Shown here: positions 16,280 through 24,662 of the stretch, one piece after another
How the letters are laid out: each line of letters starts with the position of its first letter
How positions within the stretch are numbered: the first letter of the stretch is position 1
DNA from: JANXDG01 sp964521665
Lineage (GTDB): Bacteria > Elusimicrobiota > Endomicrobiia > DTEH01
Reading direction: 5' to 3'
NCBI GenBank assembly: GCA_964521665.1
Contig: CAZFSG010000005.1
Span: forward strand, 1-52,263
Length of the DNA: 52,263 bases
Program-made: the position numbers and the translations under genes
The notes under the pieces: generated by a model
The model's input: the letters and a program-made list of their open reading frames with translations, nothing else
Database searches by the model: none
Told to the model about the DNA's origin: nothing

Positions 16280-17329
16280 ATGAAGAAAAATACAATGGTT
16301 GTATTTGTTGTTTTTCTTTTTTTAATGAATCAAAGTTTGTTTTCAGTTGTTGTAGATAAAGTTATTGTAAAAGTTAATAAAGAAAATATTATGAAATCAG
16401 AGTTTGATAAGCTTTATAATACAGCAATTGAACAATTAAAACAACTTTCTTCAAAAGAAATTTCTAAAAAAGATGAAGAACTGTTAAAACAAAAAGTGTT
16501 GGACCAACTTATTTCACAAAAGTTGTTACTTCAAGAAGCAAAAAAAAGAAACATAAAGGTTACAAAGCGGGAAATTCAAGAAGGAATAAAGACAGTTAAG
16601 TCAAGGTTTCCATCAGACCAGATGTTTATGCTGGAACTTAAAAAAGAAAATCTTACTGAGAAACAGTTTGAAAAACAAATTGAAGAACAAATTATGGTGT
16701 TAAAACTTGTAGATGAAGTTGTTAAAAAAAATATGGTAAAACCAACTGAAGCTGAAGCACGCGAGTTGTTTAATAAAATTGTTAAACTTATCGGAAAAAA
16801 AGATATTAAATTGCAAGGAGATGAACAAGATGAATTAAAACTTTTAGCACTACTTGTCCAACGATATTTTGATGAACAAGTGCGTGTAAGACATATACTT
16901 ATTAGAGTTGAACCTAATGCAACCCAAAAAGAAAAAGAAGATGCAAAAAAGAAAATTTTAGAAATAAAATCAAAAATTGATAAAGGTGAAGATTTTGCCA
17001 CTTTAGCACAAAAATTTTCTGAAGATCCTGGCAGTAAAGAACGTGGTGGTGATTTAGGATTTATTGTAAGAGGTGATACTGTAGAAGAATTTGAAAAAGT
17101 AGCGTTTTCTTTAAAAGAAGGGCAAGTAAGTGATATTGTAGAAACAAAATTTGGTTATCATATAATTAAGGTTATTGAACGTAGGCCTAAAAGGAATCCT
17201 GAATTTGACCAAATTAAAGAAGATTTGTTACAATATCTATCAAGAAAGAATGCTGAGAAAGCATATGACGATTTTGTTGAAAGTTTAAAGAAAAAAGCTG
17301 ACATCCAATATTTAGAGAAGATAAGATAA
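16280..17329 (+). CDS. SurA/PpiD-like periplasmic peptidyl-prolyl isomerase (parvulin type)
   Basis: A signal peptide (basic MKKN then VVFVVFLFLMNQSLFS) is followed by a SurA-type N-terminal chaperone region (VDKVIVKVNKENIMKSEFD, LLKQKVLDQLISQKLLLQEA) and one parvulin rotamase domain at about 195-305: VRVRHILIRVEPNA, FATLAQKFSEDPGSKERGGD, LGFI, VEFEKVAFSLKEGQVSDIV and FGYHIIKV. Such proteins escort outer-membrane proteins through the periplasm, which fits the barrel protein in this window. The length of 349 with one rotamase domain is shorter than E. coli SurA (two domains). pdxA follows at 2 nt, as in the enterobacterial surA-pdxA operon. AAGGAG precedes the ATG. Confidence 0.9.
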   Translation: MKKNTMVVFVVFLFLMNQSLFSVVVDKVIVKVNKENIMKSEFDKLYNTAIEQLKQLSSKEISKKDEELLKQKVLDQLISQKLLLQEAKKRNIKVTKREIQEGIKTVKSRFPSDQMFMLELKKENLTEKQFEKQIEEQIMVLKLVDEVVKKNMVKPTEAEARELFNKIVKLIGKKDIKLQGDEQDELKLLALLVQRYFDEQVRVRHILIRVEPNATQKEKEDAKKKILEIKSKIDKGEDFATLAQKFSEDPGSKERGGDLGFIVRGDTVEEFEKVAFSLKEGQVSDIVETKFGYHIIKVIERRPKRNPEFDQIKEDLLQYLSRKNAEKAYDDFVESLKKKADIQYLEKIR

Positions 17330-17331
17330 CT

Positions 17332-18381
17332 ATGGACAAATATTTTTTGATTATTAGTTGTGGTGAAGTTTTAGGTATTGGATACGAACTTGCATTAAAG
17401 ATAAAAAAATTGTTAGAAAACAATAAATTTTTTCTTCCAATTTTGATAGGCAACCATAGTTGGTTAAAATTTATATCTAAGAAGTTGAACATAAATCTTT
17501 TTCCAATAGTAATTGACGAAGAAATACTGACAATGACTCAAAATCTTACCTTACCACAAAACAAATATTTATTAATAGATGTATTGCCAAATTATAATGG
17601 TTTTAAACTAAAAAAATATTCTGGCAAAATATCAATCCAGACATTGGAAAAAACTGTTAAGTTAGTTTCTCTTCTTATGAAACTTAATAAAAAATTTTGT
17701 TTATTAACAATGCCTGTTTCAAAAAAATATATACAGAAATATGACAAAAATTTTGTTGGTCATACAGAATTTTTTGCAAAAAAGTTTAATATCTCAGTTA
17801 GTAATGTATCAATGTTAATGGAAGGCGAGGATAAAAACAAAAATTTGTATAGAGTTTTGATGTTGACAAGACATGTTCCTTTGAAAGATGTAGTTAAAAA
17901 CTTAGATGTAGAAAAAAATGTTTCACAAATAAAAAATGTTGTAGAGTTTATTAAGAAATACGAGAAGATAAAAGTTAACAACATTTTAGTTTGTGGACTT
18001 AACCCGCATAATGGAGACAATGGTGTCATTGGCAAAGAAGAAAAAACTGTTTTGTTAAAAACAGTAAAAAGGTTAAAAATTGTATTGTATAATAAAAATA
18101 TTTTTTATCCATATTCAGTTGTAGATGCGTTTAATTTTGTTAAAAACAAAAAAGATTCTTTAATAGTGTGTACATATCATGATCAAGCAATGGTACCTTT
18201 AAAACTTTTATGCGGATATAAAATTGTGAATATAACAGTAGGTTTACCGTTTTTACGAGTTTCACCTGGTCATGGTACAGCTGAAGATATTATGTTGAAA
18301 AACAAAACCGATCTTTCAGCAACAAAATTTTGTATAGAAAAACTACAAGAATTTTTAACTAATGGTGAAACAAAAAATTGA
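17332..18381 (+). CDS. pdxA: 4-hydroxythreonine-4-phosphate dehydrogenase
   Basis: It oxidises 4-phosphohydroxy-L-threonine in the DXP-dependent pathway to pyridoxal 5'-phosphate; several PLP enzymes are encoded in this window. The three metal-binding His of the family are visible in GHTEFF, GLNPHNGDNG and CTYHDQAMVPLK, and the C-terminal VSPGHGTAEDI matches the family's SPxHGTAxDI. The N-terminal motif usually written GDPAGIGPE is altered to GEVLGIGYE, a divergence but not loss of the glycines. The length of 349 is normal. The SurA-like gene ends 2 nt upstream and the acetyltransferase start lies 20 nt inside this gene. Confidence 0.92.
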   Translation: MDKYFLIISCGEVLGIGYELALKIKKLLENNKFFLPILIGNHSWLKFISKKLNINLFPIVIDEEILTMTQNLTLPQNKYLLIDVLPNYNGFKLKKYSGKISIQTLEKTVKLVSLLMKLNKKFCLLTMPVSKKYIQKYDKNFVGHTEFFAKKFNISVSNVSMLMEGEDKNKNLYRVLMLTRHVPLKDVVKNLDVEKNVSQIKNVVEFIKKYEKIKVNNILVCGLNPHNGDNGVIGKEEKTVLLKTVKRLKIVLYNKNIFYPYSVVDAFNFVKNKKDSLIVCTYHDQAMVPLKLLCGYKIVNITVGLPFLRVSPGHGTAEDIMLKNKTDLSATKFCIEKLQEFLTNGETKN

Positions 18382-18480
18382 AATAAAGAAAGTTCAGTTA
18401 TCTTTTCTGGATGAAATATATGAAATTGAAAAAGAAAATTTTAAGGTTTGTTGGAGTAAAGAATTTATACATTTTAATAT
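18362..18480 (+). CDS. GNAT acetyltransferase, RimI-like (3' end lost in gap)
   Basis: Only about 40 residues are visible before the assembly gap: IKKVQLSFLDEIYEIEKENF followed by KVCWSKEFIHFN. The pattern of an acidic first helix ending in E-x-x-x-F-x-x-x-W-S matches the N-terminus of RimI-type ribosomal protein/N-alpha acetyltransferases. The catalytic and acetyl-CoA-binding parts are missing. It starts inside pdxA with a 20-nt overlap. Since RimI proteins are about 150 residues, some 300 bases or more of this gene are absent, so the true gap must exceed 100 bases. Confidence 0.6.
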
Positions 18481-18580
18481 NNNNNNNNNNNNNNNNNNNN
18501 NNNNNNNNNNNNNNNNNNNNNNNNNNNNNNNNNNNNNNNNNNNNNNNNNNNNNNNNNNNNNNNNNNNNNNNNNNNNNNNN
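18481..18580. other. Assembly gap of exactly 100 N
   Basis: One hundred N between a truncated acetyltransferase N-terminus and an aminotransferase lacking its start. The missing coding sequence of both genes needs well over 100 bases, so the length is a placeholder. Confidence 0.95.
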
Positions 18581-19728
18581 AATATAGTAAAAAACTTTTG
18601 TCATTACCTCCATATTTGTTTATTGAACTTGATAGAAAAAAGAAAGAATTGCAACAGAAAGGTGTAGATATAATTTCTTTAGGTGTAGGTGATCCTGATT
18701 TACCAACACCAAAACATATTGTTGAAGAAATGAAGAAAGCTGTTGAAGATCCTAAAAATCATCAGTATCCTTTTGGTAGAGGAACAAAGGAGTTTTGTAA
18801 TGCAGTAGCAAATTGGTACAAAAAAAGGTTCAATGTAGAACTTAATCCTGAAACAGAAGTACATTCTTTGATTGGTTCTAAAGAAGGGATTGCACATATT
18901 CCATTAGCGTTTGTTGATGAAGAAGATTACGTTTTAGTACCTGAACCAGGGTATCCTGTGTATCAATCATCAGTTATATTTGCTGGTGGCAAAATTTTTT
19001 ATATGTCGTTAAAAGAAGAAAACAAGTTTTTGCCAGACTTTGATTCTATTCCAAAAGAAATTTTAGAAAAAACAAAACTTATGTTTTTAAATTATCCAAA
19101 TAATCCAACAACACAAGTTGCAACAAAAGAATTTTTTAAAAAAGCAATTGATATTGCAAAAAAATATAATATAATAATTGCTCATGATTGTGCATATTCT
19201 GAGATATATTTTGAAGAACCACCGATAAGTTTTCTTGAAGTAGATGGAGCAAAAGAAGTTGGTATTGAGTTTCATTCATTGTCAAAAACATATAATATGA
19301 CAGGATGGAGGATTGGTTTTGTTTGTGGTAATAAAGATATAATTGCTGGTTTAGCAAAAGTTAAAGATAATTATGATTCAGGAGTTTTTACAGCAATACA
19401 AAAAGCTGCAATAGTAGCTTTAGAAGGACCACAAGATTGTGTTGAAGAAATGAGAAAAATTTATAAGGAAAGAAGAGATATTTTAATAGATGGTCTTAAA
19501 AAACTTGGGTTAGAGCCGTTTATACCAAAAGCAACATTTTATGTTTGGTGCAAAATACCAAAAAATGAAACTTCAATAAGTTTTACAGAAAAATTGTTGT
19601 CAGTAGGTGTTGTATGTACGCCTGGTGTAGGTATGGGCAAAAGTGGTGAGGGATATGTAAGATTCGCTTTAACTGTAGATAAGGAAAGAATAAAGGAAGC
19701 GTTAGAAAGAATTAAGAAAATATTATAA
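18581..19728 (+). CDS. dapL: LL-diaminopimelate aminotransferase-like class I/II aminotransferase (5' end in gap)
   Basis: The frame is open into the gap (YSKKLLSLPPYLFIELDRKK), and homologues have about 10 more residues before SLPPYLF, so the real start is in the missing sequence and the TTG at 18598 is not it. The protein shows GVGDPDLPTPKHIVEEM, QYPFGRGTKEF, IGSKEGIAHIPLAF, PEPGYPVYQS, NYPNNPTTQVA, HDCAYSEIYFE and SLSKTYNMTGWRIGF with the PLP-binding Lys. These fit DapL, which makes LL-diaminopimelate in one step from tetrahydrodipicolinate for lysine and peptidoglycan. A general aspartate-type aminotransferase is the alternative. folK follows after 2 nt. Confidence 0.85.
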
Positions 19729-19730
19729 AA

Positions 19731-20222
19731 ATGCATTATGTATATATAGGTATAGGTTCTAATCTTAAAGATAAATTTACAAATATTAAATTAGCGTTGT
19801 GGCATTTGAAAACTCTAGGTAAAATTGTTAAAAAATCTTCTTTATACAAAAGTTCACCTGTTGAAAATAGGAATCAACCGTATTTTTTGAACTGTGTAGT
19901 AAAACTTACTACAAAATTGCTTCCGTATAAATTACTTAAAAAATTGAAAGATATAGAAAAAAAACTTGGTAGAAAAAAAACAAAGAAAAAATATCAGCCA
20001 AGAACTATTGATTTAGATATTTTGTTATACGACAAAAAAATTATAAAAAGTAAAAATTTAACAATTCCGCATGAAAAGTTACATAAAAGAAAGTTTGTCT
20101 TATGGCCGTTAGCTGAGATAGCACCAAATTTTGTCCATCCTGTATTAAACAAAAAAATTAAAGATCTTAAAAAAGAACTAAAAGATAAGTCACAAAGAAT
20201 ATGGCGAATAAAATGGGTGTAA
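19731..20222 (+). CDS. folK: 2-amino-4-hydroxy-6-hydroxymethyldihydropteridine pyrophosphokinase
   Basis: HPPK transfers pyrophosphate from ATP to the pterin precursor in folate synthesis. The 163-residue protein has IGIGSNLKDKFTNIKLAL at the N-terminus, SLYKSSPVENRNQPYFLNCV, the ATP-binding R/K-rich loop (LGRKKTKKKYQPR) and TIDLDILLYD, whose Asp pair binds the two magnesium ions, then the closing IPHEKLHKRKFVLWPLAEIA. The only oddity is the run of lysines in the loop, in keeping with the lysine-rich composition of this AT-rich genome. It is convergent with the carboxynorspermidine dehydrogenase gene, 13 nt apart, with no obvious terminator between them. Confidence 0.95.
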   Translation: MHYVYIGIGSNLKDKFTNIKLALWHLKTLGKIVKKSSLYKSSPVENRNQPYFLNCVVKLTTKLLPYKLLKKLKDIEKKLGRKKTKKKYQPRTIDLDILLYDKKIIKSKNLTIPHEKLHKRKFVLWPLAEIAPNFVHPVLNKKIKDLKKELKDKSQRIWRIKWV

Positions 20223-20235
20223 CAATTTAAGCTAC

Positions 20236-21477
20236 TTATATTTCTTTTTTTTCTATATCTTTTACTTCAATATAAGTTTTAAGACCGTTTTTTGATAAAA
20301 GTTCTAAAAATGGATCTGGATCTAACTCTTCAACATTTACCATTTTTCTTACATCCCAGATACCTTTTGCAACAAGTATTGCAGCCATAACTGGCGGAAC
20401 TCCTGCTGTATAACAGATAGCATGTGATTCAACCTCTCTCCATACTGCTTGATGATCGCAAATTAAATATATTACCATCTCTCTATGTTTTCCATTTTTT
20501 TTGCCAACTATAAAATTGCCAATCCATTCCACACCTGTATAGTTCGGTCCTGCTAAAGATGCAGGATCTGGAAGTAGTGCTTTAAGTAATCTTAAAGGAA
20601 TAACTTCTCTTCCATCGTGTGTTTTTACAGGTAAGTGTGAAGTTAGTCCTAAATTTTTCAATGTATTAAATACATTTAAATAATGGTCAGAAAAATACAT
20701 CCAAAACCTTATTGTATTTATATCCATAAGTTGAGATAAAGAATGTATTTCATCGTGTCCATTAAGATATACTGTATATCTTCCTAGACCTGGTAAATCA
20801 AATTCTCTTTTTATTGTATGGACAGGTTCTGCAACCCATTTTTTGTCAATCCATACCCATGCTTTTATAAATTCTCTAAAGTTTATTTCAGGATCAAAAT
20901 TTGTTGCAAAAAATTTGCCATGATTACCAGCATTAACATCCACAATATCTACAGTTTCAATTGTATCAAAATAATGTTTTTTAGCATATGCAGTGTAAGC
21001 ATTAACTATTCCTGGGTCAGCGCCCACTGAAAGTATGGCTGTTATACCTTTTTGTTCGCAAAGAGGTTTTCTTTTCCATTCATAGTTTGCATACCATGGT
21101 GGATCTTCACAAGGTTTATCTGGTTCTTCATGGATTGCTGTATCAAAATATGCAGCACCTGTTTCTATACATGCATGTAAAACAGACATGTTTAAATATG
21201 ATTGTCCAAGTTGAAGTACCATTTCTGACTTTGTTTCTTTAATAAGTTTTATTACATCTTCTGTTTTTGTAGCATCAATTTGTCTTGAATAAATTTTTTT
21301 CGATGGATCTTTTATATTTCCTTTCCTTTTTATACTTTCAATAATTTTGTCACATTTTGATTGTGTCCTTGAAGCTATACATAAATCTCCTAAAATGTCG
21401 TTGTTCATAGCAACTTTATGTGCTGCAACATGTGCGACTCCTCCTGCTCCTATTATTAACACATTTTTTCTTGCCAT
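20236..21477 (-). CDS. Carboxynorspermidine (carboxyspermidine) dehydrogenase, saccharopine dehydrogenase family
   Basis: This enzyme condenses a diamine (putrescine or 1,3-diaminopropane) with aspartate semialdehyde and reduces the imine with NADPH to carboxyspermidine or carboxynorspermidine. The N-terminus is a Rossmann motif (VLIIGAGGVAHVAAHKVA), then CIASRTQSKCDKI, VLQLGQSYLNMSVLHACIET, AILSVGADPGIVNAYTAYA and VDIVDVNAGNHG, and the length of 413 fits the LYS9-like polyamine branch rather than saccharopine reductase. It follows the decarboxylase gene by 20 nt on the same strand, and that pairing supports the polyamine role. A near-complete AGGAGGTGAT ribosome-binding site precedes the ATG. 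Confidence 0.93.
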   Translation of the reverse strand: MARKNVLIIGAGGVAHVAAHKVAMNNDILGDLCIASRTQSKCDKIIESIKRKGNIKDPSKKIYSRQIDATKTEDVIKLIKETKSEMVLQLGQSYLNMSVLHACIETGAAYFDTAIHEEPDKPCEDPPWYANYEWKRKPLCEQKGITAILSVGADPGIVNAYTAYAKKHYFDTIETVDIVDVNAGNHGKFFATNFDPEINFREFIKAWVWIDKKWVAEPVHTIKREFDLPGLGRYTVYLNGHDEIHSLSQLMDINTIRFWMYFSDHYLNVFNTLKNLGLTSHLPVKTHDGREVIPLRLLKALLPDPASLAGPNYTGVEWIGNFIVGKKNGKHREMVIYLICDHQAVWREVESHAICYTAGVPPVMAAILVAKGIWDVRKMVNVEELDPDPFLELLSKNGLKTYIEVKDIEKKEI

Positions 21478-21480
21478 GGC

Positions 21481-21490
21481 ATCACCTCCT
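21481..21490 (-). promoter_or_regulatory. Strong ribosome-binding site of the carboxynorspermidine dehydrogenase gene
   Basis: On the minus strand AGGAGGTGAT lies 3 nt before ATG at 21477. Its match to the 16S rRNA 3' end is nearly complete, far better than at most starts here, and it fixes the start. Confidence 0.9.
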
Positions 21491-21497
21491 TTCTAAT

Positions 21498-22607
21498 TTA
21501 TGATAAACTATACAAATAATCTTCATATGTAAACCTTCTTACAACTTCTATTTGCCCATTTAATCTCTTTATAACAATAGATGGCATTTGTAAACCATTA
21601 AACCAATTTTTTTTAACCATTGTATATCCAGCAGCATCTTGTATTTTTATTATATCTCCAATTTTTAGTTTTTTGTTAAAATTATAAATTCCGAAAACAT
21701 CGCCTGCTAAACATGACCTTCCAGCAATCATGTATTTATATTTTCCTTCAGGATATGATTTTATTTTTGCAGGTGTTCTATAAATTAAAAGATCTAACAT
21801 ATGCGCTTCTGTAGACGCATCAATTATTGCAATGTCTATCTCGTTATGAACAATGTCAACTACTTTACATATAAGTTGTCCTGCTTCTGTAATCACAGTT
21901 TCCCCTGGTTCTAAATATAATTGAACTTTGAATTTTTTTGAAAACCACGATAGCTTTTTTGCAAATTCTTTCAAAGGATATCCTCTTTTTGTGAAATAAA
22001 TACCGCCACCCAAACTTACCCAATCAACTTTTGTTAAAACAAATTCATAATTTTCTGATATATAGTCTAAATTTTTTGAAAAATTTTCAAAATTGTCATT
22101 TTCACAGTTAAAATGAAACATTACACCATCTATTAAATTTATAACTTCTTTAATTTCTTTTTCTTCTAATACACCTAATCTTGAATATCGTCGTGCAGGA
22201 TCCGCTAAATCGTATTGAGAATAACTTACTTTAGGATTTATTCTTAGACCGATATCTAAATCTTTTACTTCTTTATAGAACCTTTTCAATTGTGAAACTG
22301 AATTAAAAATGATTGTTTTTGCATATTTTTTAATTTCTTGTATCTCTTCTAATTTGTAACCAACACAATATGCATGTGTTTCTTTACCAAATTTTTCATA
22401 TCCGAGCCGTGTTTCATAAAGTGAACTACTTGTGGTACCATCTAAAAATTCACGCATTAAGTTAAATACACTCCATGTTGAAAAACATTTTAATGCTAAA
22501 AGTACTTTAACCCCGGTTTTCTTTTTTAACCACAAAATTTTTTTTAAGTTTCGTAACAATTTTTTTTCGTCGATCAAATAATATGGTGTTTCAATTTTTG
22601 TTTTCAT
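21498..22607 (-). CDS. nspC: Carboxynorspermidine (carboxyspermidine) decarboxylase
   Basis: This PLP enzyme of the alanine-racemase fold decarboxylates carboxy(nor)spermidine to the triamine. With start ATG 22607 the protein has 369 residues: TPYYLIDEKKLLRNL, LLALKCFSTWSVF with PLP Lys40, LRINPKVSYSQYDLADPARRYSRLGV, GVMFHFNCEND, WVSLGGGIYFT, LYLEPGETV and GRSCLAGDVFG with the active-site Cys. The open frame continues 42 codons upstream to 22733, but that extension is a low-complexity Phe/Lys stretch and reaches beyond the likely promoter, so it is rejected. In many non-Vibrio bacteria this route makes spermidine from putrescine. It heads a two-gene minus-strand operon. Confidence 0.95.
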   Translation of the reverse strand: MKTKIETPYYLIDEKKLLRNLKKILWLKKKTGVKVLLALKCFSTWSVFNLMREFLDGTTSSSLYETRLGYEKFGKETHAYCVGYKLEEIQEIKKYAKTIIFNSVSQLKRFYKEVKDLDIGLRINPKVSYSQYDLADPARRYSRLGVLEEKEIKEVINLIDGVMFHFNCENDNFENFSKNLDYISENYEFVLTKVDWVSLGGGIYFTKRGYPLKEFAKKLSWFSKKFKVQLYLEPGETVITEAGQLICKVVDIVHNEIDIAIIDASTEAHMLDLLIYRTPAKIKSYPEGKYKYMIAGRSCLAGDVFGIYNFNKKLKIGDIIKIQDAAGYTMVKKNWFNGLQMPSIVIKRLNGQIEVVRRFTYEDYLYSLS

Positions 22608-22698
22608 AGATAAAAAATTTTTATAAAATAAAAAAATTTTTTTCAAGTTTGATAACGAAAAAATTTTTTTCTTAAAATATTGAAAATTAAAAAATAAA

Positions 22699-22727
22699 AA
22701 TATATTTTGACAAAAACATTTTATCAA
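22699..22727 (-). promoter_or_regulatory. Predicted sigma-70-type promoter for nspC operon
   Basis: Reading the minus strand, TTGATA (22727-22722) is separated by exactly 17 bases from TATATT (22704-22699). Transcription would start near 22691 and give an 80-base leader before the nspC ATG. It interleaves with the plus-strand promoter described next. Confidence 0.55.
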
Positions 22728-22734
22728 ATACAAA
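22707..22734 (+). promoter_or_regulatory. Predicted sigma-70-type promoter for the basic amino-acid decarboxylase
   Basis: TTGACA (22707-22712) is followed after 16 bases by TACAAA (22729-22734), with the ATG at 22752, so the leader would be about 10 bases. The -35 is perfect and the -10 is weak. It shares bases with the divergent nspC promoter. Confidence 0.45.
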
Positions 22735-22751
22735 GAAAAAAACTAAAACTA

Positions 22752-24206
22752 ATGAGAATAAATCAAAATTCAACTCCTCTACTTGACACTTTACTTGCTC
22801 ATGCACAAAACAAAGTTGTCTCTTTTCATACACCTGGCCATAAAAATGGTGCTGGTATACTGCCTAAATTAAAAGATTTTACAAAAAGAAATGTTTATTA
22901 TTTAGATGTTACTGTCTTTCCAGAAGTTGATTCGTTACACGATCCTGTAGGTTGTATAAAACAAGCACAAGAGTTAGCTGCAAAAGCATATGGCAGTAAA
23001 CATGCTTTCTTTTTAGTTAATGGGTCTACTGTAGGAAATATTGCAATGTTAATGTCTGCGTGTGATCCAGGTGATTCAGTTATTTTATCCCGAACTTGTC
23101 ATAAATCAGTTTTAGCAGGGATAATTATTTCTGGAGTTTGGCCGATATGGATACAACCAGTAGTTGACCAACAACGAGATATAATTTATGAAGTTTCATC
23201 TAAAGAAATCGAAGAATATATCAAGAATTATCCTGAAGCAAAAGCAGTATTTGTGACTTCACCAAATTATAATGGTATATGTACTGATTTAATAAAAATT
23301 CAAGAAGTATGTAATAAATATAACAAAATACTTTTAGTTGATGAAGCACATGGTCCTCATTTAAAATTTCATCCTGACTTACCAGTTTCAGCAGCAGAGG
23401 TTAATGTTGATATGTATGTGCATTCCATGCATAAAGTATTATCAGCGTTGAGTCAAGGATCAATATTGCATTTTAAATCAGATAAGATTGATATTAACAG
23501 AGTTAAACGTGTAGTATCAATGTTACAAACCACAAGTCCAAATTATTTCATATTAGCTTCTATAGATGCAGCAAGGATGCAAGTTGTAAAATATGGATTT
23601 AAAGTATTCAGTAAACTTATTAAATATTGTGAACAAGCAAGAGAAGAAATAAATAAATTGCCTAATATATTTACTTTAGTAAGGAAAGAAATACAATCTG
23701 ATTATTATGATTTAGATTTAACAAAACTTACAATAAATGTTACAAAAACAGGTTTACCTGGGTATAAAATTGAAGAAATTTTAGCAAAAGAATATAAAAT
23801 ACAAGTTGATTGTGCTGACATGTTTAATCTTGTTGCAATAACAGGGTTTGGTACTACAAAAGAAGATATTGAGAAGTTAGTGTATGCTATAACTGATATA
23901 TCCAAAAAATATTATGGTAAACACAAATTTTGGAAATTACAACTACCTCCACTTACTACAGAAGTTGTAATGTTACCACGAGATGCGTTTTTTTCAACAA
24001 ATACGAAACGTGTCCCGTTAAAAAAAGCTGCTGGACATATTTCAGCACAAGTATTAACTCCGTATCCGCCAGGGTTGCCTATATTAACACCAGGTGAACG
24101 TATAACAAAAGAAGTTATTAGTTATTTAGAAGAACTTGCTTCGTTTACTGTTCGTGTAGTAGGACAAGAAAGTGAGTTTCTTAAAACTATAAAAGTTATA
24201 AAATAA
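22752..24206 (+). CDS. Orn/Lys/Arg decarboxylase, SpeA-like (fold I PLP enzyme)
   Basis: A 484-residue decarboxylase of the short fold I group (like Bacillus SpeA): TPLLDTLLAHA, VVSFHTPGHKNGAG, LDVTVFPEVDSLHDP, GSKHAFFLVNGSTVGN, SRTCHKSVLAGI, TSPNYNGICTDL, LLVDEAHGPHLKFHPDLP and MYVHSMHKVLSALSQGS with the PLP Lys, ending in LTPYPPGLPILTPGE. It should decarboxylate arginine or another basic amino acid to supply the polyamine pathway of the divergent genes; which substrate is not decided by sequence, and no agmatine-processing gene is in the window. An in-frame TTG at 22707 is the -35 box rather than a start. Its stop overlaps the next ATG. Confidence 0.93.
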   Translation: MRINQNSTPLLDTLLAHAQNKVVSFHTPGHKNGAGILPKLKDFTKRNVYYLDVTVFPEVDSLHDPVGCIKQAQELAAKAYGSKHAFFLVNGSTVGNIAMLMSACDPGDSVILSRTCHKSVLAGIIISGVWPIWIQPVVDQQRDIIYEVSSKEIEEYIKNYPEAKAVFVTSPNYNGICTDLIKIQEVCNKYNKILLVDEAHGPHLKFHPDLPVSAAEVNVDMYVHSMHKVLSALSQGSILHFKSDKIDINRVKRVVSMLQTTSPNYFILASIDAARMQVVKYGFKVFSKLIKYCEQAREEINKLPNIFTLVRKEIQSDYYDLDLTKLTINVTKTGLPGYKIEEILAKEYKIQVDCADMFNLVAITGFGTTKEDIEKLVYAITDISKKYYGKHKFWKLQLPPLTTEVVMLPRDAFFSTNTKRVPLKKAAGHISAQVLTPYPPGLPILTPGERITKEVISYLEELASFTVRVVGQESEFLKTIKVIK

Positions 24207-24595
24207 TGAGGAAAACTATGCAAAAAAGAAAGAAAATAAAAAAGGTAAAAAAAATTAAAAAGTTGTCAAAAAAATTTATTGCGGAATGTAAAGAGAAATT
24301 ATTAAAAAAATACGAAGAACTAATGAGTTTGCAAAAAGATGTTAAAACACTATTGTTTGATGAGATAGGTGATGAAGCAGATATAGCAGACAGTGTCCTT
24401 GGTAAAGAAATGGTGCAGGAACTTACTGATACACAAAGAAAAATTCTTGATTTAATATCTTTATCTTTAGAAAAAATTGATAAAGGAACTTATGGTATTT
24501 GTGAACATTGTGGAAAAATGATTACTAAAAAAAGGTTAAAAGTGTTACCTTGGGCGAAGTATTGTATTAAATGCCAAAATAATATTGAAAAATAA
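24206..24595 (+). CDS. DksA/TraR family zinc-finger protein
   Basis: A 129-residue protein: a very basic Lys-rich N-terminus (to residue 25), a helical coiled region with LLFDEIGDEADIADSVLGKE and LTDTQRKILDLISLSLEKID, then the GTYGICEHCGKMI zinc finger closed by WAKYCIKCQ (CxxC...CxxC). Acidic residues at the coiled-coil tip (DEADIAD) resemble those through which DksA acts in the RNA polymerase secondary channel, so it may regulate transcription in response to nutrient stress. The ATG at 24206 overlaps the stop of the decarboxylase gene as TAATG; a second ATG at 24218, with GAGGA upstream, is an equally plausible start. The hydrogenase operon promoter follows directly. Confidence 0.88.
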   Translation: MRKTMQKRKKIKKVKKIKKLSKKFIAECKEKLLKKYEELMSLQKDVKTLLFDEIGDEADIADSVLGKEMVQELTDTQRKILDLISLSLEKIDKGTYGICEHCGKMITKKRLKVLPWAKYCIKCQNNIEK

Positions 24596-24613
24596 ATTTT
24601 TTTGAAAAAACTA

Positions 24614-24642
24614 TTGACAAAAATTTTTTGTTTTTGTAAATT
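24614..24642 (+). promoter_or_regulatory. Predicted sigma-70-type promoter of the hydrogenase operon
   Basis: TTGACA (24614-24619), 17-base spacer, TAAATT (24637-24642) preceded by TG as in an extended -10. The first gene begins at 24663, so the leader would be about 14 bases and has no Shine-Dalgarno sequence. This is the only clear promoter before a 12-kb run of tightly packed genes. Confidence 0.6.
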
Positions 24643-24662
24643 TTCACAAAATTTATAAAAAA

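Noticed and set aside
22608..22733. N-terminal extension of the nspC reading frame.
   Set aside because: The added 42 residues are a low-complexity Phe/Lys stretch outside the family's domain and would start upstream of the predicted promoter; ATG 22607 gives the standard N-terminus.
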